A stretch of 64,000 nt of DNA from Episyrphus balteatus (lineage: Eukaryota; Arthropoda; Insecta; Diptera; Syrphidae). Location of the stretch: positions 79,050,867 through 79,114,866 of the forward strand of contig NC_079136.1 in assembly GCF_945859705.1 (NCBI RefSeq), in the 5' to 3' direction. Below the pieces are notes generated by a model. The model saw only the letters and a list, made by a program, of their open reading frames with translations, was not told where the DNA came from and made no database searches. Shown here in pieces: positions 32,831-46,050 of this stretch. The position numbers and the translations under genes were made by a program. Position 1 is the first letter of the stretch; each line of letters begins with the position of its first letter.

Positions 32831-33820
32831 AGTTCCCCTTATTTAGGGATTAAACTCTAGATCTAGAAGATGTCTCCCCCGAAAATATCACTTAAAGTAA
32901 AAACGGACACCCTAATGTACGTGTATACATAGGTTTCAGCTATTGATTCCTCATATACATAAATGCTGTCAACTTATTGCTAAAAAATAATATTTTTTAT
33001 CATAAAATTATTTTGTAGAAAATTTAACAAAAGGTAGTTTAATAAAAATAAAATAAAAAGTAACGAACACAACTCTTAACTTCATTACTGCTAAACAAAA
33101 ATTATTGAGAATTGATTTAATTCCTTCTATTTTGTTCATGATTTTTTATAACAACATTCTCTGAAAAGGAGTATGCTACAATTTGTAAGTTTTGAAACGA
33201 AAATATAATTATTTATGCATGAAAAGCTCTTGCTGCGACGTTCATATTTCATGATTTAAAAATCAATTTAAAACATGTCATAACCAGCACCCTTTATGAG
33301 TGTATTACGAAGAATTTGTTATTGAAACATCATTTTCCCCCTATTTAAAGAAAAATCATTCTTAAAGTTCATTGAAACTTCGTAAGTCGGTACTTTTCAG
33401 TTGTTTATTGTTTAAATTCTACAACACTACACATAAACTTTGGTATTGAAACTTTTTAATCTAATTAAACAAAATTTTATTTTTAATGCAGTTATTAGTT
33501 TAATGTAATTTTAAATCTATGATTTACCTAATCCCTTTTTTCAAATTTTATTTATTTTTCTTTGAACTTTAAATGAAATTTCGTGTGTGCATATTTATGT
33601 ACATATAAATGTATGTAATTGGAAGTTATTAACATACTGAACACTGAAGAAATATTGCTTTTGGGTTATACACACAATAAAGATACTTTTGGGTTTTGGT
33701 TTAACGTAAGTATAATTTGTTAGCTCTAATTTTAATTTAAATTATTTTCAGCTCGAAAAAAGTATGCAATTAGATTTCTTTAATTAAGATGCAGATTGGA
33801 TTTTTTTTTTAAAATCGTTA
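32831..33820. other. AT-rich, no feature seen
   Basis: No coding frame or repeat termini were recognised. Confidence 0.45.
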
Positions 33821-33822
33821 GT

Positions 33823-34425
33823 GCCGTTTTTGAAAAACAAAAAATTACACTGTGTTACAAAAAGAAGGTTTCAAAATATTCGCGTGCAGAGACCTATCAC
33901 GTTTTGTAGAGCTAGTCGCACTGATTACGAAACGGTATTCAAAAAGTCCCTAACACCCCCAAAATCTGGAGTTAGGGGCAAAAAACAGATTTTTGGACCT
34001 TTACCCATTGAAAAAATTCTAGCTCCGTCTAATTTGGAACTGATTTTCATAAAAAATACCTCGTTTTATTAAGAAATAAATATTATTTAAGAATATATTT
34101 TTAAAACAGCATGTTGTTTTGAAAACATATCTTTTAAATTAATGTCGAAGTTGGGCAAATGACGAAAAAAATGGAATTTTTGAACTTTGACAGCTTATAA
34201 ATTCTAGGTGGTTTAACCGAATCACATGTTATATACATTGTTGAAAAGGTATAATTATCTTCTATCAAAAAACCGATTTTGCCCCTAACTCCAGATTTTG
34301 GGGGTGTTAGGAACATTTTAAATACCGCTTCATAATCAGTGCGACTAGCTCTACAAAAAGTGATAGGTCTCCGCTCGCGTATATTTTGAGTGTTACACAG
34401 TGTTATTTTTCTATTAAAAACACAC
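33823..34425. repeat. 600-bp foldback element
   Basis: Arms of about 165-190 bp: ACACTGTGTTACAAAAAGAA, CTAGTCGCACTGATTACGAA and CTAACACCCCCAAAATCTGG on the left appear as CCAGATTTTGGGGGTGTTAG, ATCAGTGCGACTAGCTCTAC and GTGTTACACAGTGTTATTTT on the right. The centre is AT-rich. Confidence 0.85.
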
Positions 34426-34479
34426 TAATAATAAAAGGTAGTACAATGTACTAGACCTACCTAGGGTAGGTTTTTTGAT

Positions 34480-34620
34480 GCGAATTCATAAGGTCCGTTT
34501 TTCCCATCAGGTCCTGGTTTTGAGTAAAGTACAAAATATCACAAAAAATTGTTCGTGGTTTTTTGCACTTCACTCAAAACTTAGACCTTTACGGGACAAA
34601 CGGATTTCAGAATTCAGATT
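34480..34620. repeat. Short foldback, TCCGTTTTTCCC arms
   Basis: GTCCGTTTTTCCCATCAGGT with CTGGTTTTGAGTAAAGT pairs imperfectly with ACTTCACTCAAAACTTAGAC and CTTTACGGGACAAACGGA. Confidence 0.6.
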
Positions 34621-34729
34621 TAAATTCAGCGTATCAAAATACATAGCCCTAGGTGGTTCTCGTAAATATGTACAAATATCTTTTATCCAAAGACAGACCA
34701 AGTTTTGAAAACTAAAACATGATTTTTGT

Positions 34730-36065
34730 TCTTGCGATATTGGTAGGTATTGTCGGAAAAGTAAAATCGAGCTTGATATAAAAAATCAGCCATGACATTA
34801 CAATGATAGAGAATGCGAAAACAGTGGGTCCCGCAATTCTGTCTGTCTGTATGTCGGTTTGTCTCTATCTCGAGCTACAACGCAAACCACTGAAGCGATT
34901 AAGTTCAAATTTTGCTAGTTATGTTTTTAATGAAGATTCCCTATAGGGGAAATTGATTTTTTTTATAACCAAAATTAACGGTACCTCCCATAAGACAAAA
35001 AAGAAAAAGCTTGTTTTTCTCAAAAACGACTTTAACGATTTTCATTAAAAAGTACGTGTATTGTCACGCATGAAATTAAAAAAAAATATTTTTTTTTGAC
35101 CATTTTTTGCACCTTTCATGTATACAAATGTTTCATAACTCTCAGTGTTCGATTTTTGAAAAATATTTCATTTTTTTTTTTAAATCGTTTTTTTTTTTTT
35201 TTTTGAAAGCTTGTTTTTATGTGTCGAATAAAATAATTTCTAAAATACTACTATCAAAATCACTTTTTCAATGAAGAACTTTTTTTGTTTTTCTTCAATT
35301 CTTCAATCTCAATTATTCTTGCCAAAACTTTCTTAAAAACAACTCCATATTTTTATATTTGACCGTTCATAAAAAAGCTAAGTACTTTCAATTATAATTG
35401 CGAAATCATGTATCATATCAACAAATACGTTTTATTTTATGCAATTTGAAACAAACAAAACATGTGCAATACAGAAGAATAATTGTATCAACCCTTCTGA
35501 AGGGAATCCTCAGTGACTCAATAGCTCAAAATGTTAATATTTTTAACGAACATATACCATAAGAACAAGCATGTACATACGTGTCATCTAGCAATATTTC
35601 ATCGTTTTTGCTATTAAAAAAAAGTCCGTTTTTTTACTTCCTCTATTGGGCAAGTATTGGTTTTGTCTCAAAAAAAAAAGAAGTTTTACTCAAAACCAAC
35701 ATTACGATGACGGAGAGGTCAGAAAAAGTGGGTATCGTAATTCAGCTCGTCTGTGCGTACATCTGTACACATTTCCACAGTCGAAACGGGTGGACGAATT
35801 TTCTTTCCTCCCATACAAAATTTTCAAGTTATTGCAAATTTCTCAAAAATGGCTCTAACGATTTAGATTAGACTTTGCATACGTACCTTATATTCAATAC
35901 TGTTGCAATAAAACTGCATTTTAAGTTTTTCAAAAAAGTCAAATAACAAAAAAAAAATATTTTCTTTTCTTTCTTTAAAATTTATATCAATTTATTATCT
36001 ACAAGTTAACTAATATAAAAGTACTTTGAAATGCAAGAGCTAATACGTGTGACTCAGTCGTTCAT
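34730..36065 (+). repeat. CTGT-family repeats, two diverged copies
   Basis: Copy at 34733: GCGATATTGGTAGGTATTGT, CATGACATTACAATGATAGA, GAATGCGAAAACAGTGGGTC, then a CTGT tract. A second start at 35647 (GGGCAAGTATTGGTTTTGTC) leads through ACATTACGATGACGGAGAGG to an end at 36028-36050 (AAGAGCTAATACGTGTGACT). Long T/A runs in between. Confidence 0.65.
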
Positions 36066-36078
36066 TTTATTTTATTTA

Positions 36079-36300
36079 CCGACTTCCAAAAAGGAGGAGG
36101 TATTCAATTCGTTTGTATTTTTTTTTTTTTTTGTGTTTGTTACCTCATAACTTTGGACTGAGTGAACCAATTTTGATGATTCTTTTTGTATTGGATAGCT
36201 GCAATGTGGTCCCATTTTAATTTCGTTCAGTTCTGTCCATTGGAACTATTAGAAAAACCATAAAACCCAGTTTTAGCCATGGAAGTCGGTTTAGTTTTTT
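36079..36300. repeat. MITE with ACCGACTTCC ends
   Basis: Left end ACCGACTTCCAAAAAGGAGG and right end CATGGAAGTCGGT form TIRs. The left phrase with GGAGGAGGTATTCAATTCG is widespread in insect genomes (recalled). Internal T-run at 36120-36133. Confidence 0.7.
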
Positions 36301-38138
36301 TGATAAAAATGATTATTTTATTTTTTCTTCGCCGATAAGGCCCTATTTATGGTTGTAAATGATGTTAACAAAGAATTAGCAAAAATATTTATACGATTGT
36401 GTGTTTTTTAAGAATGTAGTTCAGTCAATGAGGAGTCAAATGCAGGGGATCCGAAAAAAGTTGTGACGTCAGCTAAGTTTGAATGCAGTATTGAAGAGGG
36501 GTTTATCCTGAGTACACAAATCTCAGTTTGCGTATTGTTTGGTCTTGTGGGGCGTCCGCCATTTTAAAAACGCATTAGTCCTAATATCTCGAGAATGACT
36601 GGTAGGACAGAAAACTTGCGAGAAATTTTTAGATTGGAAATATTATCATCTTTCTTTCTCTAGCATATCATTTTTTTTCTAGGAGTTCTACTTTCAGAGT
36701 AAGTGAACCGCAAAGTATCTCATTTTCAGCAATTTCCCATTTAACTCTAAAGGTTGTTTAAAATATTTAAAACATCAAAAAACGCACAATTACGTACTGT
36801 AACTTTAAAATAATAACACCTAGAGAAAAATGATGTACTAGACAAAGATAATAATTATATTTCCAATCTAAAAATTTCTTGGAAGTATACGAAATATTAT
36901 CTTGCAAACTGTTGTCAACGTTTTTGTTTTTAATAACGAAAGAGAAATAGAGAATAAAATCGCCCCTTTACGTTGTTCCTGTATCCTGTTAAAGTATAGT
37001 ATTGGGTGCTTTTCATCTTAAAAATCCTATAACCAATCCTATTTTTTTCTCGTCTTGCCAGATTGTTTCCTTATTCTGTTCAATGGATCGAGAAATATTG
37101 TTAGCTTTATTTTGCATCCAATATATAAACTCTAAAGATAAAAAGGAAACTTTTCTTTTAACAGAGTTTATGCATACCTTTGCCGGAAGCAAAGAAATAT
37201 ATCTGACAGCAGGATAAGAGAACAGCTAATCCAAAAAGTCATTTAATGATCCATTGCAAAAAAAAAGATGAAAGCATATTTTTTTTTAAATATAAAAAGA
37301 TATTAAATTGACCATGGATGAAATTTAGTTTTATTTTCTCCTTGCCCATTAGAGCGTGTACGCATATTTTGGTTAATAATATTAATGATGCGGTCAGCTT
37401 TTGAAAAAAACTTACATATAAAACATCCTTTTGAGAAGACCTCTTCAAGTAACAAAATTACTCAATTCATTTCCGTTTTACTTTTCCTTCGTGAATCCTT
37501 TGAAACAATTTTGCATTCTCAACCGGACGCCAGATATAAAACCCTTCTTTCCGAGTTTCATTTGCTTTTTAAAATGCTAATAAGGAAAGTTCATTTGGGT
37601 GAAAGAGAAAAAAGTAATACATATTATGATTAAATTGCTCCAGCCTAAAAAGTAAAAAGATAAGAAGAAAAAAAAAAATTAATTTATCTGATGTTAAACT
37701 GTTGTCTAATGACATTATCTAAGAAAAATCATCAAAAATTATTTATTGAATAATGTTTGAACTTTAAGTCAAGTCAAAATAAAATAAAATCAAAGTTTCA
37801 TGCCCTATTTATGGTAAAATAAGGTGTTCCTACTCAATCCATTAACAATGTACTTGATTATTCAAGTAAATTTCTATTTGGTTGAAGAGATAAACAAAAT
37901 AATTTGGTCGAAAAATGTTTGAGAAACTTCTTTTATGAAGTTTTCTTCATAAAGGAGAATTGGCTTTTTCTATCAGTTATGTCCCATCTCCCATCGATCA
38001 GTGTAACACAAAGTGACCTATATTACTGGAAGGGTCTCAATAAAAAACGCCAAGACAAAGCTTTTTCTTTTATGATCAGGGCCACGAGAAATGAAGCTAA
38101 GCCACAAAATTTTTTATAAGGAAATATATAAATAAAAT
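36301..38138. other. Repeat-derived AT-rich DNA
   Basis: CTCGAGAATGACTGGTAGGA and ATTTCCAATCTAAAAATTTC-type blocks (36590-36900) recur, diverged, at 54060-54360. Frames at 37002-37217, 37385-37633 and 37904-38119 show no recognised domain and are not called. Confidence 0.45.
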
Positions 38139-38559
38139 GCATGATTGGGTTGCACGTACTTGCTCTTATTTTATTCTTTTTATGAAAAAAATTTTATTTT
38201 ATCAAAGCATTTTTGATTATGTAAAAAAATACATAAAATCTGTTTTTATAATCGATGGAACAACGTTTTTAATGACTTTTATCACAAAACGAAGTATGCC
38301 ATCTGATTTTTTGAATGAAAAGGAATTTTTAGAAAAAAAAATTTAAAATCGTTAGAGCCTTTTTTTTTTAAAAAATAATTTTTTGCATAGGTACAAAAAT
38401 TTTCCAAAATTTTTCCAAAAAGTTGGTATGTCATTTTGAAAAAATAATTTAGTACATGTAAAATAGGCATTTAAAAAAAAAAATGTTACACTCATGAAAC
38501 TTGGCAAAAAGTTTGCTTTTGGGATAAGATCCAAGTACATAAAAAGTCTATAAAAAAAA

Positions 38560-40475
38560 GTTGGGTAGAAGGGTGTTTTTTCGCGGACAACAAGAGGGAG
38601 GGGGTGAAGGTCAAAAATATACTGAAAAAAATTGTTTGTCGAATATTATCATATGACACATGTTTTCAAGGTATTTTTTGATGCTGAATCTAATGACATA
38701 AAAATAAAGTCAATACGATTGCTCTAAGAAAAGTTATTGCCGATTAAAAACAAGGGTGCTTGTTTTTTGAATTCAACAGGGTAATTCCATGAAAAAGTGG
38801 ACACGAATTTTGAACAAATTATGCAGTCTTTTTACTTTTTTTATTAGCAAATTACTATTTACAACCGGCAACTCTTTATGCAAGTTGCAAGAAAAGATTC
38901 TTTGTTGTATTCCCTTATGGATAGACATAAAATTCAGGGAGTTTAATAATCTTAAAGCATTTTTATAGCATAAGCTTGCCAACAACAGAAGAATTTCACA
39001 TGAAAATGACGGAAAAACAAGCAAACTGAAAATATGATGAATCTAATAGTGACGATGACAATATCCCCTCGTGAGTGCTAAAATAAGTTAACATTTAAGC
39101 AAGCTTCGTTATTGTTATTCGATCAAAAAAAAACTTGAGTGAAAATGCATCTTTTCTTTACTTTTGGAACCACAAATCGCAGGTAACATGAGTTACCAAA
39201 ATAATGTAACGTGAGTTACCTAAATATTTTAAAATTTTCTCTGGAAATATTGAAAAAATGTTTGGTTTTGTAACTCATATTAAAAGCTTGTAATTTTGTA
39301 TGTATGGAATCTTCATTGAAAACAAATTAAGATTCTTAATTTTACATAAAAACTTCATACTGTCGGACTCTTAAAATTCGTGTCCGATTTTTGTAACGTG
39401 AGTTACCATCAAACTTTTATTTTTCCCAAGCAAATGTTAAAAATAAAGACAATTTTTTTAGTTAATTATGAAAGTAATAGTTATGCTCCATAGCATGGAT
39501 AGTAATTTCGTATCAATTTTACATTAAAATTGAAAAAAAAAATTATTTATGTGTTGGAAATTTTTTGTGAATGTAACGTGAGTTACCATGGAATTGCCCA
39601 ACAAGTAAAATATAACCGAAACCCATGTGAAAAACATGCTAAACTGATAAAATTCGGGATGAAGGTTTTAGATAAAGCAGCGACAAAGGATTCATAAAGT
39701 TCTTAAAATTATTTTTGGTGAAAGGGTGTTTTTTTGATGGGTTAAGTTGTGTGCGAGGAAGGTATCATTACAGCTGACTTAAATTTTATTAATTTTTAAA
39801 ACTTGGTGTAAATGTTTTGGTTGGTATAAGAATTAAGAATCTATAAAGTGTACAAAATTATCTTGAGTGAAAGGGTGTTTTTTTTTTTTAAGAAATGATG
39901 AAAATCGGAATTAGTACCACAAAAACTAGGAAAAAATAGTTACACCAAAGAAAATTGGTTAAAATGTTTCATTTATAACAGAAACTAAGAACCAAGGGTG
40001 TTTTTTTGGGAAATAGGGAAAAATCCGTGATAAGTCCGATAAAATCAATGGTATAAATGGTACCCTTACAAAATTCATTAAATATGTTCTCTTTCCCATG
40101 GGAATTACGAATAATGTAAGTCTATACATTTTTATGTGAAAGGGTGTTTTTTTTAGAAATAAAGAAAATATGGGTATATTTGAAAAAGTGTGTAATACTT
40201 GAGTAATATTAGTGGTACCCTATTGAAATTTAGCAATTATGTTACTTTTAAGATAAGAAACAAGAATCTAAAGTGTCTATAAAAATATCATGGTTAAAAG
40301 GGTGTTTTTTTGAGTGAAAACAAAAAATATAGGTCACCCTAATGAAATTTGGTAAAAACATTGATTTTGGGATAGAAAGCAAGAATAAAGAGTTTTCATA
40401 ACAAACATTTTGGTGCAAGGGTGTTTTTTTTCGAAGAGACAGTAAAATCTGCAATTGGTTACAAAATGCCAATGA
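38560..40475 (+). repeat. Degenerate 117-160 bp tandem repeat keyed by AAGGGTGTTTTTTT
   Basis: The key phrase occurs near 38574, 39725, 39873, 39988, 40140, 40299 and 40418. Each is followed by A-rich text and phrases such as AAATTTGGT, AAAATGTT and AAGAATC/AAGAGTC. Interrupted by MITE copy B. Two or three further units are at 43780-44130. Confidence 0.7.
38779..39599. mobile_element. MITE copy B with GTAACGTGAGTTACC repeats
   Basis: Same ends as 13285-14077 (GGGTAATTCCATG, CATGGAATTGCCC), flanked by AACA at 38775-38778 and 39600-39603. Retains the exact 15-nt palindrome three times plus the GGTAACATGAGTTACC variant. About 821 bp against 793; it has an extra segment near 39330-39358. Confidence 0.9.
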
Positions 40476-40925
40476 TTCATTTTATTTATATGGTTTTGAT
40501 GACAAATTAAACATTTATAGATAAGTTCTTACACGTTTTACGCGAATTATTGGCTTTTTGGCAGATACCGTTCATGTGCAAAAATAAATTCTTTTATTTC
40601 AAACGTTGAGTCTTATACCATTACACACAAAAATTTCAATCAAAATCGTTAGAGCGGTTTTGGAAAAAAAAAAAAATACTTTTTTATTTCCGTTATATGG
40701 CATCAGGTACCGTTCAAATTCTCCTCTAACGAATCACCGAAAACTGCTATCCACCAAGTTTGAAGAAAATCGCTTCACTAGTTTAGACTGTAGCTCAAGG
40801 TATATGCAGATAAACAGACAGACATAATTGCGACCCACTTTTTTTTACATTCTCCATCATCGTTATGGTATGTCTGACTGTTATTTCGAGTTCGAATGTC
40901 TTACGAGTCCTAAACTTGCTCTATT

Positions 40926-41072
40926 ATTAGCTGTGTTTTATTTTACTCGTGATCCAGATCAGATCATTGTATTTATTTGCGAAACAAAAACAAAACAAAA
41001 TCCTGCTTTTGTTGTAAAGCTTATAAAAACAATGATCTGATCTGCATCACGAGGAAAATAAAACACAGCTGT
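40926..41072. repeat. Palindrome, GATCCAGATCAGATCAT
   Basis: AGCTGTGTTTTATTTTACTC and GTGATCCAGATCAGATCA at the left are mirrored by TGATCTGATCTGCATCACGA and GGAAAATAAAACACAGCT at the right. A related half with the same GTGATCCAGATCAGATCATG lies at 2170 in RpL3 intron 4. Confidence 0.8.
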
Positions 41073-41099
41073 TGTACCTATGTATATGTATATCGCAAG

Positions 41100-43779
41100 T
41101 AAAATTGTTTTTAAAATAAATTAATACAAAGAAAACAATTATTTAAATAATTTTTACAATTACTGTCTAGATCTCATAACAAAGAATGACATTTTATTTC
41201 TTGTTCTTCAAATTTTTATAGAAAAACAAAAAAAAAAAAAACAATTAAAAATGTTATGTACTAAATTATGTAAATATTTGAAAAAATTATGTATAAGGAC
41301 AAAGTAAAATTTTTTCTAAAGTTATATCCTACAAATCCTACGCCAATAAACGAATTCGTTTACCAAACGTTGACAAGGACGCGCAAAGGTACAGAATTGT
41401 AATAATAAAACAGCATTCCTTGGAGACTGACTTACAACTTTCCAAATAAAAAATTAAATCAAATACTCAAATGGAACCTTAATTTACATACATTTTATGA
41501 ACATGATAAATAAAACTAAGAACTATTACGTATACGCCATAGTGAACACCAAATTATCTTTTTCTTAATCGATTGCGTGCTATACTTAAGTAGTTGCTAT
41601 AAATATCGATTCTTAAACTATTATTATCACTGTAATGATTTTCAGCATTTGCTAACATACAAAATACTTTCAAAAATAAATTTATTTCTAAAAAATTGAA
41701 ATTCGGTAATTGACATTTAACTTAAAGATCCTTTTGCAATGTCTGTTTTTTCCACTCAATTTTAATTATTTTTTTCAATAATTCTTTTCTCCTTGAGGCA
41801 TTCGTCCGACTAATCACAACTTTCAAGGGAATTTCAAATGACATCAAAATCACATCAAAGGCAAACTTAGATATTGTCTTCGCTCGGAGCATTATCCGCA
41901 TTGCTAAGCTACTTTGATTTCATATCAATCAAAAGAAACAACAATTAATTTGCATTTTCCCTCCATCCACAGTCATAATCCCTGTTCCAACACATTTTTT
42001 TTTTTGTTTTTCTTAAGCCTTCAATTGCTAATCGTTTTATAAAAACAGATTAATAAAAAAAGAAAGATTTTTTTTATTTATTCTTACACATGCATTCCTT
42101 TGCGATATAGGATATTTTAAGCGGAAATGCTTTTCTATCACAGTCTGGTAACTATGAACACTCATCCAGTACAAATTGCAAGAAGTAAAGATGGTAGATT
42201 TCAATAGGAGGAGGGATTGGGGGTTGGTGGTTGTTGTTTCATTTACGCCAACCCGCGCCATTAGTTTAACTATCCGGCATAGTAGTTTTCCACTTACATT
42301 TATTGGAAAATATTTTTCTTCGTTAACATCAACGCACATAGCAGTTGTTGAAGTATATTACATCCTTAGGCCAAAGGACAGGACGTGCTCAAAGTGATTT
42401 CTGGCATTTGTGATTCCGTTGCTCGTTTTTCTATTCCTCTTTATTGAACCCAAGTTTTACTATAGCTGTGCTGTGGATAAATATAACCCCACTCAACGAT
42501 GCTTTCTATAGTTTTCCAACTGACCAAAGCGTCCATCAGCCTCAATCCCATTTGAGACTGCAAAGAAAATTAAAACGGACGCTTAGACGTCTAATTACTA
42601 CACAATTTGCTTATTTCATTTAAGCCATTCTAAGCTACAATTAATTTTAGTAGACGGTTTCACACAGAGTCATCTTCAACGAGAGTCCACCAAAACCCCG
42701 CACCAATGCCAGGGATCATCCTGAAAGGACTTGTGCAATTCCATTATATACCATCCATTTACATATAGGTATATGAACACTACTGTGCCCAGGCAGCAAT
42801 AAAACACCACAAAAAATGACTAGTGGAGTCAGGCAAGTTTGACTGTAATGAGGTCGTGAGAAGATTAAAATTGCGTAAGCAGTAACCATGTAGTTTTCAG
42901 ATCACGGTACGGCTACGGTATACGTCAACGTCGAGCGGGCAGGCATCGGCATGGCAAAGGCAATGGCAGTTGTTGGGTCGCAATCTAGCCCGTTTTGAAA
43001 TTTCCATTTTAAAACCATGAGAGAAGAGAAGGCCTTTCGAGAGGAATTTGCTTTAAATGGTTTTTATTGGGCTATTGTGTTTAGGACTACGGGATTGTTT
43101 ACACACGAATCAGGAACGTGAGATTTTCTACGTATTGTAGATGTTTGCGTGGGTCTCTATACTAAACTTGCACTGACAGAATTTTGAACGTTAAACACGT
43201 TTGATGCTGCCGAATCTACCACGTTAGACAAGTTGAATTCAGGTATACGAGAGCGAGAGTATACCTTACCTATGGCTGCTGACACGACGACACACAATAT
43301 AACACAGGAGCGGACGTGTGTCGGAAATTGTTTACATACAATTAATTCAAAGTGAGGAATTTAGTGGATTCTCGTAACAGTTTGTGTAGAATTCCAGCCG
43401 TTAAGTGCAGGTCGTGATTTGATTGCGGTTGCTCTGTTTAGGTTTAAAATTAGCTACAATTGAAGTGAATTGTTTTGAATGTCCGATCAAAGGCTTCGGA
43501 ATGTTTGATGAATTTCCTATAGTTTCTATTTGTTAGAATGAACAAAAATCTTAGTGGAATAATTACACATGACGGATTTAGGAAAAAAGTTTGCTCTTTG
43601 TTGATGATTACTTTTTTTTTTCAATCGTATGTCCTGTCTATGTTGTATCGAACGAAGGATACCTATATTAAAGTTTTTTTTTTTAAAGCTTTCGAATAGA
43701 TTTTAATTGCAAGAAAGTCTTAGCTAAATTGAATACAAAATAAGGGTTTTAGAAAAATCAGGGACAAGGAATCCATTAA
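41100..43779. other. Region without recognised repeats or genes
   Basis: Less repetitive than its surroundings. GC rises at 42900-43000 and 43220-43320. Frames at 42037-42339 (minus) and 42176-42397 (plus) overlap each other and have no domain. Could be intergenic regulatory DNA or intron. Confidence 0.4.
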
Positions 43780-44130
43780 GATTTGAAAAATATTTTAGGT
43801 GAAAGGGTGTTTTTTTTTTTAGGGGTGAAGTTAATGTTAGAAAGGTATCATAACGGGTGATATAAATTTTGTTTATTTTTTAAATTCGGTGAAAAGGTTT
43901 CGTCTGTTATGAGAACTAAGAGTCTTAAAAGCCTGAACAATTGTCTTGAGTAAAAGGGTGTTTTTTTTTATTAAAAGAAACGATAAAATTCAGAACTATG
44001 TAGTACAACAAAACTTGTGACAAACTTGATTCCACTATGAAATTTGGTTAAAATATTTAATTTTCAACAATAATTGAGAAAAACGGCGTTCTATAAAATT
44101 ATTTTAGCTGAATGGCTATTTTTTTTGGAA
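43780..44130 (+). repeat. Further units of the GGGTGTTTTTTT tandem repeat
   Basis: Key phrases at about 43803 and 43955 and a degraded one at 44110, spaced 152 and about 155 bp. Shared text includes GAATTTGGTTAAAATATTTA-like lines. Confidence 0.6.
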
Positions 44131-46050
44131 AATAAAGACGACTGTTCTGTCCGTTTTTCTAATAATTTGCTTGTTGTGATTTTAAATAATTTTAATAATT
44201 TTTATAGAAGTCATTACTAAGGCCAAATTATGCAGGTCGATTAAAAATTTGCAAAAAATATAGAACATGTAAGTTAAGTTTAAAAAAGAAAATATTGTAT
44301 GGGAGGGGAGCCTATTGGAGGGGGTTCTATTCCCCTCCGTTTAGCCACGAAGGCAAATTTTCTAAAAACGTGACTTTGATATTGTGACGTGATATTGGAA
44401 AAAATATTATCAACGGTTATACTAACAATGAAAAGTCATACTTTTTTTTTTTAAGTTAATAATTTTTTCTTTTTTTTTTTAAATAAAGCTGTTTTAAGGA
44501 ATGGTTTGTGAAAAGTTTATTTTTAAACTGAAAATTAAAAAAAAAATTCTTATATCAATATCAAACTATTAAACTATTTTTTTTTCAAAATTTTATGTTT
44601 AGAACTAACATTGTTTTCAAAAATCAGCTCTACCTAATTAGTTTTAGTCAAAAACTGAAAACCAGATGAAAAAAATGTTTTGTCGTTTTCGACATTTACA
44701 TGGTTTTTTTTGTTTTTTACATGGCTATTGGCAAATTATTTTATCATTTTTCTATTATTATTTTTTAAACTATAAGAGTTGTGTGCTGTGTGGGGATACA
44801 ATAAAGTGGCCGATAGGTTCTAGCTGTTAGGGTCTTAAGGCAACAAAATTGCATTTTTTTAAAATGAAAAACAAACAATAAACAACAATGAGCAAAGGTT
44901 AATCAATGGCAAGAAAAAGCAAAAACTAAGGAAGAGAATTCAAATGATAACTATGAATAAATAATTCTTCTAAAACCTTTAAAAATCCTAAAATATGATT
45001 TAAAAAGTTCTCGTTTTATGTTTGTTCAAGTGCAATAATAAGAAAACGTGCTCACAATAAACTCCATTCTCACTTTTACATATTCATTTCGCATGCAATT
45101 GATTAAAAATACATCGCTTCAAAGCGATATCAGTGCTTATAAGTACATATTTAAGCTGACAATCAAACCAAAGGAAAAGAGGTTTACCAATACGATATAT
45201 GTATAGTATATATCGTAGATGACAGGCAGTATAAGTAAATAAAATGCAATATAGGAATTTCAATAAAAGGGTGTTGATTTCATCACCGCTATTGTATTTA
45301 CGATGACCCCTAAAGGCGCAGGATTTCCAATGTGACAATTTCACTGTTATTGCTGGGAAGGCAACGACCATAAAAAATCGCATTCTTTTCAATGCATGGT
45401 CGTAGGACACAAACAGGATGCAATATCAATTCACCCCCAGCGACCGAACGCCAACGTCGTCGTCGGTCGTTGGTCGTCGCACAATTGCAGCGTAGATTGG
45501 TAGCAATAAAAAATAAAACATTGGGTAAGGGAAAAGGGAGTTCTTCTTACACATATTCCGCAGTATCCTTTCTTTTTTTCAGACACTGGGACAGCAATAA
45601 TGTTCAAAATACCTACAAAACAAGGATGATTCTTTTTTTTTTTTGTACTATGTATTTGTTTTCCTGGTGTTATTTTTTTTATGGATCTGAACTTCTGTGA
45701 AATGTAATTGTACTGCGTGCCAGCTGAAGACTCAACGATGCTAAACAATGGGCTATAAAGATCCGGATTACTTCATACTCCTGTCCTGAACGAGTTTATT
45801 GAGTTCAGATTATAGGAAAGTATGTATGTATTTGGCTCGTCATGAAATTTACAAAGAACAAAGTTATACGAAAGATGTTCCTTTTTTTTCTTAAGCAACT
45901 TTGATTTGCATGCGTTTAGAACAAATTGAATACATTTATCATTAATTTAACTTTTATGATCCTTAACCGTATTTGAAATATGTTTAGTTAAAATTTGGGT
46001 TAAAACGTTCAACTTGGTTAAATTTTGCCACATGCGTGGTGAATAAAATA
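44131..46050. other. AT-rich with a small CGTCG-rich patch
   Basis: A GC-richer patch at 45430-45490 (CCAACGTCGTCGTCGGTCGT) is simple-sequence-like. Overlapping frames on both strands at 45084-45748 have no domain and are not called. Confidence 0.4.

Larger units (their letters stand above)
38139..40905 (-). repeat. Composite CTGT-family element in reverse orientation
   Basis: On the minus strand it starts near 40900 (ACCATAACGATGATGGAGAA, AAAAAAAGTGGGTCGCAATT, then GTCTGTCTGTTTATC). It ends near 38139 with AGAGCAAGTACGTGCAACCC. Inside lie the degenerate GGGTGTTTTTTT tandem repeat and MITE copy B. That all are parts of one old element is inference. Confidence 0.5.

Noticed and set aside
37002..38119. 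Three frames of 71-82 codons
   Set aside because: No domain, no splice context, AT-rich repeat surroundings.
45084..45748. Overlapping frames of 102-108 codons on both strands
   Set aside because: Composition is driven by a CGTCG simple-sequence patch; no family recognised.
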